Assembly: GCA_008802785.1 (NCBI GenBank)
Contig: VUYT01000002.1
Coordinates: forward strand, 248,001-312,000
From: Symmetrospora coprosmae
Lineage: Eukaryota > Basidiomycota > Cystobasidiomycetes > Symmetrosporaceae
DNA length: 64,000 bases
Direction of reading: 5' to 3'
Shown here: one piece after another, positions 21,872 through 32,400 of the stretch
Numbering within the stretch: position 1 is the stretch's first letter
Layout: each line of letters starts with the position of its first letter
Made by a program: the position numbers and the translations under genes
The notes under the pieces: generated by a model
Databases searched by the model: none
Told to the model about the DNA's origin: nothing
What the model saw: the letters and a program-made list of their open reading frames with translations, nothing else

Positions 21872-23300
21872 ATGACACGGTACACTGCCCTCTTCCAGTC
21901 TGGCAGGGGCGGCTCTGCCGCCAGTGGCGGAGGCAACGGCAAGCTCTTTCGCCTACTATGCGGCGGCGCTCTGGCTTTCCTCTTGCTCCTCGGACTAGGC
22001 AGGTGAGCCATGCAGAAGCTACGTCTTCCCTCTTAGTCGATGCTGAATCGCGTTTCCGGGCAACCGTAGCTACTCCGTTCAGAGGAGTTCCTCCGCCAGC
22101 GGCTCGTACTTCTGGAGCTTGACAGAACAGCAGGAAAGCGAGAATCCCTTCTCAAAGCCGGGCTACCTCTCCTTCAACCCCGAAGATGTGCACGCGACCA
22201 ATTGGATCCCGTACGACGAGCGGCGCGCCATGCCGGCGCCGGACTGGCCTGCACTTTTGCGCGAAGCAGCAGGTCTGCCACATCCTGACCCGCTGCACCG
22301 GCTGTCCGATGCCGACTTTGCTTCACGCAAGGACAGTGCGCAGCGTGCAGCGCTCAAGCGGATACCGCACCTGCGAGACACGTCTATCCTGCTCATCGGG
22401 GACAGCGTGGACCGGAACGCGGTGATCCAGCTCTATGAGCTGCTAGGAACGCGAGACCATGTGCGCGCCAGTCAATACGCAGACATTCACGACAGCGATA
22501 CGCGCGATTGGGACATTCGCGGACTGCCGCACATCGTGCATCTCCCTGCGCCGGTCGGCCTGACGGTTGCCAACTGCTTTGTGTATGGCGTGGACGACCA
22601 CGACGAGTTCAACAGGCAGGTCGACTGGCACGCGCCGGGAAAGGCAGAGGATCGCCTCGAGCAGCTCTGCAAGCCGTTCACGGACCAGCTCGCTCATCCG
22701 CCCAGCCTCATTCAGCTCCATTCTGGGCTGTGGGATTGCAGCCTGTTCGGCAGGATGGACAGGCGCTCGCCCGACGAAAAGGTCAGGAACGCGGATACGC
22801 CGTTGACCTTGGAGCAGATGCAGTGGTGGATGACTCGCATGCGCAGCATCATTCGGAAAGTGCAGAAGACCTGGCCCGATACGCCAATAGTGTATCGAAA
22901 GCTGCATCGGCCAACCGATCCGGGCGCTGGCTGTGAGCGGGCGAGCGTCTAGGCGAGTCTCCAGTTTGCCTCCTGCTGACATTACACATCCATCGCAGTC
23001 GCTTGGACATCCGGACAGGAGCACCTCGGCTTCACAAACTGGTTTGTCGACGTGCGGATCGCTCAGATTCGCGAGATGCAAGAGCAAGTGGCACGCGAAG
23101 CGGGGCTGTACGTCTTCGACTTTGGTCACGTATTTGAAGGATTCCAGGCGTACCAGGACAGCGTACACCCTCGGACCTTCCCTGGCGGGGCCATCATGTC
23201 ACGGGCGCTGCTGCACTACGCGTACCTGGCTAGCGAGGCCAAGCGGACGCAAGAGGCGATTGCTGGCGAGCCCAAGGCAGTCTCCTACCTACCCGGATGA
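21872..23300 (+). CDS. Membrane-anchored SGNH/GDSL-like hydrolase
   Basis: Type II membrane protein with a luminal or extracellular SGNH-type hydrolase domain. Exons 21872-22002, 22100-22932 and 22999-23300 give 421 residues. A short cytosolic N terminus is followed by one span (LLCGGALAFLLLLGLG, about residues 30-45). The catalytic region has block I TSILLIGDSVDRNAV (Ser in GDS, near residue 125), HSGLWDCSLFGR in the region of block III, and a C-terminal DSVHPRTFPGG with the Asp-x-x-His pair. This order resembles PC-esterase / GDSL acyl-esterases that act on glycans or cell-wall polymers; the substrate is not known. Introns are GTGAGC...CGCCAG and GTGAGC...TCGCAG. Starting at the internal ATG at 22119 would lose the anchor, so the upstream ATG was preferred. 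Confidence 0.8.
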
Positions 23301-23395
23301 TGTGAGGTCTCGACTTGATTGAAGTGTAGTGCTGTTGTTGTAGATCGTACGGAGCTATGCGTCTAGCCATGCCGCAGAAGCAGGCCATAGTGCCC

Positions 23396-24870
23396 CTAGT
23401 AGAAATACGTGTTAGGCTCCGACAATCGCGGGAGGTTCCTGAGCTCCCCGTCCTTGGCTTTCTGCCACAAGTAGCCGTCGCTGTAGTCCACGTCCGACTT
23501 TATCAGTCTCACGGCGATATAGCGCGATTCCTACCGCACGCACAGATTCATCGCTGTCATTGAGCGCAGCCACTCCTTGCCCGTCTTGTCGTGGATCTCT
23601 CCCGTAAGCGAGACGACCCGCTCGCAAGCTGCGAGCGTCGCGGCGCGGATAGCGTACGCTTCTTCGTGCGAGAGACGCAGCCCTGCAGCTTTTTGATCAG
23701 AGCTGGCCGCGGGAGCGCCCAGCCCGTTTGAGAAGACAGGATAGGCCGAGCGCGATACATCGATGAGCTTGAAGTGGACTGCCATGGCTGTGTTGTCGTG
23801 GACGGGGAGATGCAGAGCGATCAGCATCGAGCTTAGCAGCAACCCGCGAGCGCAATGAGAACTACTGGGAAGGACATTGTCGACGCAAGCCGGAACAACA
23901 GACGCGTCGGGCAGCGGAAAGGGCGCGCTTGTACCGCGGTCGCTGAACTCGGTAGCCACAATGAAGGCGAGCAGCTGAGCTTTCTTGTAGACCTTCACTG
24001 GGTGCCCCTTGACGGTCCCCTCGTCAGCGAATGCAGGGAATGTCGTGACAAGCTGGCAAGCATACTGTCAGCGGCCAGAGCTTTCACATCAGCACTGTGA
24101 GACCGCTCACCGCCTGTACGAGCGTGTTTGTCCGCTCAGCAGACGTCTGCGCCTCCGCCTTCCTGAGCATATCCGCCACAAAGCTCCCTAGATCGGCATG
24201 GCCTTTCTGCAAGAGGATCGCGCCTGTCTCGTTCATCGCCTTGAGGACGAGTCCGACAATCTCGACAGCCTCTGGGTCGCGCTCGCCGATCTTGACGGGC
24301 AGAGTTTGATGATCCTTCTCAGTGAGGATGGGAAGATCGAGCATGTCTGAGACGGCACTCTCGGACAAGCCTGCCATGCCCTTTGCAGATAAGGGAGATT
24401 CCCCGTCTCCGCCGGCCTGCAGGAAGCAACCCATCATGAAACGCCGGATCGTGTCGTAGGCGCCTTTCCCCGTTCGTTTGTGCAAGGTGACGCGGTAGGC
24501 GGAGAGGAAGTTCAGCAGAGTGTGGATGCTGGGCATGCCATGCAGGGTTAGATGTACATGTCAGGTAGGGTGCACCGGGGTTTCTAGGGAAAGACGCGCT
24601 ACGGACGAGAGGAAGTTGAGCTCTTCAAGGATGGAAGAGTATTGCAAAGGGAACTTGGCGCCATGCTCCTGGTTGTCGAGATGGCTTTCAGCACGGTGCG
24701 GGGAGGCGCTCGTTGGCGATGACATTGTCCCGCACCTCAAAGTGCTTCTTCCAGTCCGCCTCATCGAGCTGTTCGAGGAAAGCACGCTGTCCAGCATCGT
24801 CGAACGCGATTCCAGAGTGCTCCAGAGAAGCCAAGCAGCTCGCTTTCACTTGCCCGATGATGTCGGCCAT
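23396..24870 (-). CDS. QNG1: Queuosine salvage glycosylase Qng1 (DUF2419), with one apparent frame break
   Basis: Releases queuine from queuosine 5'-phosphate so the base can be reused for tRNA modification. Exons 24870-24607, 24528-24111, 24052-23866, 23778-23544 and 23480-23396, about 395 residues. Family matches: EAVEIVGLVLKAMNETG (family NETGKILL), VKGHPVKVYKKAQLLAF (family FYKRAQILVAD), CVDNVLP (family FADYRLP, carrying the catalytic Asp)and LDGYLWQKAKDGELRNLP with YFY at the end. Exon 1 changes frame at a G4 run (plus 24700-24703). Removing one base restores NERLPHRAESHLDNQEHG and makes all exon phases close, so an assembly error or recent mutation is likely. The 87-nt intron 23779-23865 is in frame; if retained it adds 29 residues. 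Confidence 0.82.
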
Positions 24871-25609
24871 GGTGCGGGATGGTCGAGAGAGATGCGCTGG
24901 AGAAGCTCGTGCACAGCTTGATCTCCTGACGACCGCGGTCAATATGGTCAGGGAGCATAGTTGCGTAGAGGCGGACACCGTCGAAGGAGAAGCAGGATAT
25001 AGGTGCAACGCATTGATCTGTCGGCCACAGCAGCAGCAGCTCGCGGTCCGCGACACATTCTTGCAAGTGGCTCAGCTGAGGGAGCCGGACCAGGCAGTCG
25101 CGGTAACAGCCGACAGCATCGCATCACACTGCACGCACGTTTGCACGCTTGCACATCACTCGCTTTGTCGACAGGAAGGGGCGCTGCTGCGAGCGTGCAG
25201 TGCAGTGCAGTGCTTCCCTTCCCGAGGCTGTCGCACCCTTCCTTCCCACTTCCCGTCAAAGGGCAGGCGGTGCTGACGTACACGCAGGGACAGCACAGAC
25301 ATGCTCATCTAAGCGAGCGGAGCAAGGCCAGACTCCAGTGTATTCTTGTCACTCCACGTTGCTCTGACTGACATGACACGCAGATGCGGTCGCATGCCGT
25401 CAGCTGACCCACCTGCTGACCTGAACGCACCGCAGAGCCTCGCGAAGCTCGAAGGTGGAGACGCTCGCTAAAGCTTGCTCAGGAACAGAACACCACAAAA
25501 GGGCCTTCGTCTTGTTCCTTCTTCTCCTTCCTATCACCATCACACACTGATCATCCCCTTGGGACTCACTTCACACCGTCGGCTCCGTCCTAGCCCACCG
25601 AAGATACAC
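24871..25609. promoter_or_regulatory. Divergent promoter region, QNG1 / secreted paralog A
   Basis: This 739-bp region lies between divergent starts. It includes a TGCAG short repeat (about 25195-25213) and a C/T-rich tract before the secreted gene (25505-25560). No gene supported. Confidence 0.4.
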
Positions 25610-26350
25610 ATGAGGGTCTTCTCGCTCCTGGCCGCCCTCTGTCTTGCCACGCCAGCCTTCGCTGCACCCGCTGCTGCTGCTGCCGCCGTTGACGTCTCTG
25701 GACTGGAGAAGCGTGCCCCTGTCTCAGTCACCTACGACGATAAACTCGATCCCACCAGCAACGTTGTCTATCCCGACGGCTGGACGCACCTCACGAATCA
25801 AGGCTTCGGCACGTACCAGAAAACGCTCTCGTACACGGGCCGCCAGGGCGAAGTCTTCGTCTACCTGCCCGGCAGCAGCAGGGTGCGTGCTCGCAGCGCC
25901 GTGCCGCACTTCCGCACCACTGTCTCCAGCATCACCGCTGATGAGGACACGGCCGCAGATCCCCAACCCGGACAGGAGGTACGCCATCAAGCTCTGGTCG
26001 ACGCTGAAGTCGGACCGAGGACGTGTGAATATTTACTGTGGCAGTACCAAGTGGGTAGCGATGTCTTGCTATTTGTCGGATTCCCACATTGCTGACAGAC
26101 GGTCTTCGGTGCACAGCATCGGCGCCGCCAGTCAGTACAGCTCCGGAGGCGAGACAACAAGCCGCGTATTCTGGTCGGGCTCCAAGTAAGTCTTCCGAGG
26201 AGAGGACAGCATCTAGCTGGAGCTGCGGCAGTGTTGACGGTCGGCTCCACCGTCTCCAGCATCCGATGCGATCCAGCGTACATTGTTCTCAAGAATGACG
26301 GTGGTGCCGCCTACATGGCTTTCGATCGCGTCGATATCACCTACACCTGA
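25610..26350 (+). CDS. Small secreted protein, tandem paralog A (174 residues)
   Basis: First of three tandem paralogs; the family is not one I can name. Exons 25610-25882, 25959-26050, 26117-26185 and 26260-26350. A clear signal peptide (MRVFSLLAALCLATPAFAAP) is followed by a spacer ending LEKRAP, where KR could be a Kex2-type cleavage site. The mature part alternates predicted strands: VSVTYDD, GWTHLTNQGF, KTLSYTGRQGEVFVYLP, RRYAIKLWSTL, RGRVNIYCG, SRVFWSGS, and finally YIVLKNDGGAAYMAFDRVDI. This suggests a beta-sandwich, perhaps carbohydrate-binding, by inference only. Paralogs B and C keep the 92-nt and 69-nt middle exons with identical phases. Secreted; possible surface or effector role. 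Confidence 0.85.
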
Positions 26351-26771
26351 GCGGCTGCGGGATCACTGCAGCCAGAGCTTGGCAGTCAGGACGGCCCTTG
26401 AGCAGACACACAATGCCTGTCTACAATCTCTGTATCCATTCCTACGCATCTGACGACGTCCGACAGCTTATCCCGGACATTTGCTGAAAGAAGGCCCTTC
26501 CTTTTCCGAGATCAATCGCCTCCCCGCCCCTTCTTGCGTCTTCTAAGAGACTGACGCGACTGACAGACGCATCGCCGACCCGGTCATAACCGGCGTCCGG
26601 ACCTCGCAACTCCCCCGATGCGGAGGAGGCCGATGTGCAAGGTCTGTCGCGAAGACGGGGAAGGTTGAGACGACCAGTCGCCCTGCAGCCCGTCGATCTT
26701 CTCTTCTTCGCTCCAGTCTGCAATATACGTGCGAGCGGTTGGGGGTTGTGACACGAGCTTCTCACAAGACG
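26351..26771. other. Spacer between secreted paralogs A and B
   Basis: This stretch of about 420 bp holds the 3' untranslated region of A and the presumed promoter of B. A search of the frame leading into B back to 26666 finds a stop before any ATG. Confidence 0.4.
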
Positions 26772-27583
26772 ATGTGTTCGCCACTATTCTCGCATCGCTC
26801 GTTCTCCCTGCGCTCGCTCTGGCCGTCCCTGCCTCGGCGCCCAAACGAGGTGCACTTCACATTGAGCAGAACCTCCTCGAGAAGCGGGCTCCTATCGAAA
26901 TCACCTACGACGACGCAGAATACGCTACTACTGGCAACATCTACTACTCGGACGGCTGGAAGCATATCGAGAACGCCGAAAACAGCACGCTCAACAAGAC
27001 GCTGTCGTACTGCGAAGGCGCCGGCGAGGCGACAATGTACCTGCCAGGCGTGGGCAAGGTATGTCTGGATTGCTTGATTGGACTTTTGCCTCGCCGGCAC
27101 CACTTCCGCTCATCTCTAAAGTAACGACGCTGCAGCTGCCGGATCCGGACCGCCGATACGAGATCAAGCTCTGGTCAACGCTCAAGCAGGACAGAGGTCG
27201 AGTGACCATCTTCTGCGGCACGTCCAAGTGCGCTTTCATTCCCTGTCCTGCAGTGACAGTCCGCGGCAAGGAGCTGATACGCTCCGCAGCATCGGAGATG
27301 CCGATCAGCACACAGACGCAGACGAGACGAGCTCCCAAATCTTCTGGTCTGACGATGAGTGAGTATGACGCTTGTGCTAGAAAGTCGTTTGTACTCAATT
27401 TTCCGCTGCTGTCCCCACAGCATTCGATGCGATGCCGGCTACCTGGTGAGTTCGCGCGTTGCTGGCACACGGTGACTTGGCAGCCTCTCTGACACGACTT
27501 TCATCCTGCGACAGGTTCTGAAGAACGACGGTGGAGCTGACTACATGGCGCTCGACCGCGTTGACATTGCCTACGATGGCTGA
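26772..27583 (+). CDS. Small secreted protein, tandem paralog B (start codon out of frame)
   Basis: Second copy of the trio. The frame of the conserved exons reads back through a good signal peptide (FATILASLVLPALALAVPAS) but meets no ATG before a stop at 26666. An ATG at 26772 sits directly before it in another frame, so a one-base gap at 26772-26778 would explain it. Exons: from about 26772 to 27058, then 27136-27227, 27290-27358, 27421-27445 and 27515-27583. Middle exons are 92 and 69 nt, as in A and C, but the last exon of A is here split by an extra intron (27446-27514). Conserved pieces: LLEKRAP, GWKHIENAENS, KTLSY, RRYEIKLWSTL, RGRVTIFCG, IRCDAGYL, VLKNDGGADYMALDRVDI. It may be a pseudogene, a mis-assembled gene, or one with an unseen first exon. 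Confidence 0.68.
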
Positions 27584-28298
27584 CGGCTGGTTGCGCGCGA
27601 GCCAACGCCGTCCGGCGCGGCAGAGTGCCTTCAGGATGCTTCGACTCCCGCCTTCGCGCCATCACCATCGCAACGTGCAAAAGCTGACTAGATGTCCAAT
27701 CAATGGTTGACTGTAATGTACTAGTACGTCTGCCCTGCCCATGTTGGGATGAAATGGCTACGAGCACGCGGCGCACGGTCTCTTCCGAATTGCTTTTGGT
27801 ACCTCTGCTTCTTGACACCACAACCGAACTTACCATGCCAGACAGACTCTGCAATCAAGTCTGGCAGGTCTGGAGCACTGCGGGCATCTGAGTGTTTGAG
27901 ATGTCAACTCCGCCGCTCAGCGCCCGGACTCTTGCAGCGGACCGACGCTGCCGTCCTTGCAGACCCCGCACCACAGAAACGGCTGGCACGCAACGCCGAT
28001 GGCCTACGCATGCTTTGATGCCGCTTACTTACAGTATAGCACCCCTGTCAACTTCCAGCACATCGTCGACAGGCGAGAATCTTGCGTAACTCCGGGCATC
28101 CTGGCGCCCCGGATGCCAAACACGGTTGCGGTGCCGGTGCTTGACGATGGTTGCGGATGACAGCACCGCGTCGGACTTTCTAGTCGGGACTGAAAACCTC
28201 GTCCACTCCGTCCTTCCCTTATCTCGTCTGCTCTCCATCCCCCCGTTCTCCCATCCCTGCTCCTTCTGTTCACACATCACATCCCGCCCCGGACCGCA
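27584..28298. promoter_or_regulatory. Promoter region of secreted paralog C
   Basis: This stretch of 715 bp contains the 3' region of B and promoter of C. A strongly pyrimidine-rich tract (about 28198-28290) runs into the ATG, typical of core promoters of highly expressed fungal genes. No gene supported. Confidence 0.45.
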
Positions 28299-29118
28299 AT
28301 GAAGTTCACCGTCCTTATCGCCGCCGCCGTGCTCGCTGGCCCTGCCATTGCGGCTCCGCTCCTCAGCTCTCGTCAGGCTGTCTGCGATGCCGGTGCCGTG
28401 TGCCCGGCTGCTGAGGGCGAGGTCTCGACAGAATCCGTTGGTGTCGTCCCATCGGCTCAGCAGTGGGTCGTGTACGATGACGCGGCGGAGGACCCAGCGG
28501 TCGTCTACGACTACGCTGGCGAGTCTGCTGTCCCCTGGACGACTTTGCTCGACCAGGGTCTCGAGACTTTCAACCGAACCTACTCGTACACTGGCGTCAA
28601 TGGGGAGGTGCGGATCGCCCTGCCAGGTACAACGAAGGTAAGCACATGGAGCGCCTCTTGAACAAGATTATCTGCGTGGCTCAACACATCCTCCTTCTGC
28701 AAACAAACACACACGTACAGATCGACAACCCGGACTTGCTCTTCTCCGTCAGCTTCAACAGCACCCTCGCCCGAGACCGTGGAGAGGTCTCCCTCTATTG
28801 CGGTACCGAGCTGTGAGTTCGGGCTCTGACCATTGCGCAGCTGTGTCTGCTGCCGACACTGAGCTCGTACACCAACCCTCCGCAGCATCGGAACCGGGAG
28901 CCAGTTCTTCGATGGCGAAGAGACCGTCACTACAACCTTCCTCAAGCTCGACAAGTAGGCATCGAGGGTGGTCTCTCTCTGTTCGAAACGACTGGTGGCT
29001 GACCTCCGTGCTCACCGCCAACCACAGCTTCCCTTGCACTCCTGGATACGTCGTCCTTAAGAACGACCGAGGACCGGCCTTCATGGCCTTTGACTCTGCC
29101 CGCATCGACTACGCCTAA
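28299..29118 (+). CDS. Small secreted protein, tandem paralog C (196 residues)
   Basis: Third and most diverged copy. Exons 28299-28637, 28721-28812, 28886-28954 and 29028-29118; exons 2-4 have the same lengths and phases as A (92, 69 and 91 nt). Signal peptide MKFTVLIAAAVLAGPAIAAP. Exon 1 is 66 nt longer than in A and adds an acidic spacer with two Cys (VCDAGAVCPAAEGEVSTESV). Shared core: WVVYDD, TLLDQGLETFNRTYSYTGVNGEVRIALP, RDRGEVSLYCG, then GYVVLKNDRGPAFMAFDSARI. One Cys pair candidate is conserved between YCG and the last exon (FPCTPGY here, RCD in A and B), which could form a disulphide. Extracellular; function unknown. Confidence 0.84.
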
Positions 29119-29416
29119 ACGACAGTGTCCTGTCATCGATACCACTCTGCCGCGCCCGCATCGCCGTCAACACCGATACGTTTCCTCCCTTCTGCGCATT
29201 GTCCGCTTTAGAGCTTGCTTCCTCACCCTAGTCAGCAGGCGTTGCACGTCATGTTATTGGACCGACTTCTGACCTCAGTGCAATGCAACGAGGGTGGCCC
29301 TTCGCCTTCCCTGCTTGTCGACCAGATAAAATGCTCATTTCAGATCAGATGACGGAGCTATGGTACACATCAAGGGCGCTGGGCCCTGAAAATGCCTTGT
29401 TGGAGCATTTGCGACA
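29119..29416. other. Convergent intergenic region
   Basis: This stretch of 298 bp lies between secreted paralog C and the DENN gene, containing both 3' ends. Nothing recognised. Confidence 0.35.
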
Positions 29417-32400
29417 CTACGAACGATCATGTCCTACCATTAGCGTTGCCCTGCCCATACGACGGGTCTCTTCGTCACCACTGTAGTCGCTGCTGCTGTC
29501 AGGTCGAGGTACCGGACATGACTGTCGCGCCGGGCTCTTCGCCGGAATTCTTGTACCGGGATGGCCTGCTCGAAGCCTGCCTGGGCTGCGGGGCGGAGGG
29601 CTCGACGAAGCTGACGTAGGTCGCAGCGTATCTCTTCTGGGACTAGCGGGTATCTCTGTGTGAGTCATGTCGCCGCCCGAGGCGAAGCCCGCTTCCGCCC
29701 TTGACATAGCCTGCTGCAGCCTGTTCTGAACGGACTTCATCGTCTCCGAGATGGCCTAGAAGAGGCAGACATCAGCTCATACTGACATCCACGCTTCGAG
29801 GAGTGGCCCACCATCTTTTGCAAAGCTAGCTGCTCCTGATGGGCGTGGTCATCGTTCGTGTCGATGGCAGAGAAAGTGGCAGAGATTACAGACAGCCTTC
29901 GATTGGCCGAAGGTCCACCGGGCTCCGAGGAAGCGGACTGCGGCCTGTAGCTGTCCGGCTGCTGATGAGTTGCATGACCGTTTGTAGAGGCTGACCGAGC
30001 CGACATGGTCTCGCTCCGGAACTCGACCTTGCTCGCGATGACCTCCAGAAGCTCCTGATCGTCTGTTGCAGCCACAAGAGCGGCCATCTCGTCAAACATG
30101 GCGTCACGTTGCTGCTGCATCTCCTTGCGGCGTTCCTCGAGGATTGCGAGCTCGGCTTCAGCACGAACGCGCTCCGCCTGGGTCCGCGCAAGATTAGCGG
30201 CCAGCTCGCTTTGCTTCTGGCGCGACGTCTCGACAATCCCGCTGAGCCGGCGTGCCTCCCGACGCTCCTTCTCGAGGCGTGTACGCAGCTCGCTTGCCTC
30301 GGCATTGAGCGCTGCCTGCGCGCTGGCAAACTGCGAGACGTGCGCTTCCCATGCTCGACTAGACTGGACGAGAGCACCGAGCTTCCGATTCATGCGCCAC
30401 AGCCGCGCCTCGAGCAGGTCCCGCTTATCGACAAAGCTTGATGACTGGTTACGTACTATCTGCTGCACATGCTGTGCGCTCGAAGACAGCTTGGCAGCAG
30501 TCCGCGCTGGGCTCTTCAGGTGCAGAAGCCGGGCGAGTGCGCTCTGAGATGGATTGGTCGACAGCACCTCGTCAAATACGGCTATGAAGCGCTCCTGGTT
30601 GTACGGCCATGTGGCAGGCGGAAGCAGGCGTTCTGCTGGTGCAGTCTTGCCGTTGACCTCGACCGTCGAGAAGGGCCGGAATCGAGATCCAGGGAAGGCC
30701 TCCTGCAGCTCGGCTGGCACACCGTAGAAGCCGACATTTCCAATCGCATCGGCGAGCTTCTTGACGGTTCTGTCACGCCGGGTGCCGCGACTGACGAAGC
30801 CAAGTGGAGGCGGCTGTCGGCACCGGACATCGTTTGTTTCGAGATCGACAATGCACACCTCCGCCGGCAAGTCGTGCGCGAGGTTGATGCAGCGCGAGTC
30901 GAGCCCGATCAGGAACGGCCCAGGGTCCTCCACGAAGACTCGAACGTCTCGAGCATGCACGATGCCGTGTACGAGTCCCGTCCAGCCTCGCGGCTCCAGC
31001 AGGTGACGGAAGCACTCAGCTGCCAAATTGAGCATGAAGAGGTGCCGGCAGACGAAAAGGACTCGGCCGAATGGCGCCAGAGCGATCTCTGCGATCCGTA
31101 GGAGATTGTCGGCTGAGAGGCAGCGCAGGATTGGCCAGATCTGGTGGTCGATCTCGGCGCTTCCGGTCCCGAGCGAGATGCGGCCAGGGAAGCGGCACAC
31201 AAAGGCGCCATCTGCGTCGACGAGCGGGTCGACAGGCACCTTGAATCGCTCCGACGGGCGTGGCGCAGGGAACTCGAGCATCTTGCGCATCGTCAACGAG
31301 TGCCGCGAGATGTTGAGATGGTAGCGCGCCCAGCTAATCCGGATGGTGTCGGTGAGGAGGTCGTAGATCGGGTACTTACTGACGAGCGTGAGGGCATACG
31401 GTAGCCAGAATGTCGATGCTTGAAAGAAGGGCAGCTGAGTAGCCGAGGCGTTGAGAGGCTGCGTCCCGTTGCCCTCCCATTCCGACTCGGTAAGAAACGC
31501 TTCCGTTTGCAGCTCCGTCTCGTCCCCACTCGTAGCGCCGGCGTGTGCGCTCGAGATGAATACTTTGCCGGTACCACCAGCTCGAGCTGACTGTCTGGCC
31601 AGGCGCTCTCCGTACTTTCGACCAGCAGCAGCTGCTTTGCTGGCTTTAGCGATGGCGGTCGTGCGGGCCTTGCTGCCGGTCGCGACGGTGGCTCGGATAG
31701 CATCGGAGCGGGCGCGGTCCGCGTGCGTCCACACGATGAGAGTCGCAGCATAGTACACGTCCTCACGCGGCCTGGCCTCATATGCTGGCCTTGCAGCCTG
31801 GGCCAAGGCGAGATCCCAAGATGCGCCGAGGGCGCCTTTGATTGGCCCTTGTGAACCCGCACCGGCCCCATCGTATGCTGAAGACGGCGAAGCTTTGATG
31901 GTAAAGGAAAATGTATGTGAGGTGGTTGGCGGTGCAACCGCGGCAGCAACGACTTCGACGTCACGCGGGAGCGATAGCTGCGGCAGGTGACGGGGCGTCA
32001 GCAGTCTCGACGCAAGCTCGAATGCATCACATCTCTGCTCACTTTGATGGCCTTGGCTTGGATCTTTGCCACTTCCTCCTTGCTGAGGCTCGGGACCTCC
32101 TCAATGGTCCCCATATCAGGGGGTGCGCTCCTTCCCTTCCCGCCTCTGCCTTGGCCTCCTCCGAGAGCGTCTACACGGCCCTTTTTGCCTCTCGACTGCC
32201 CCTTCCCAGCACCCGGATCGGCAGTCTCTCCAGCATCGAGCGCCTCAAGCGCGCCCTCCGTCCCACCCGACACCATGGTTCCCAGCACTTCAGCTTTGAA
32301 CCAGCGCGGGACGGCCTGCTCAAGATGCGAGGGCTCGATGTCCGTGTCGGCGAGCGTCCAGTTTGCTGGGTCTTTTGCGAGTCCAGCAACAAGGTACAGA

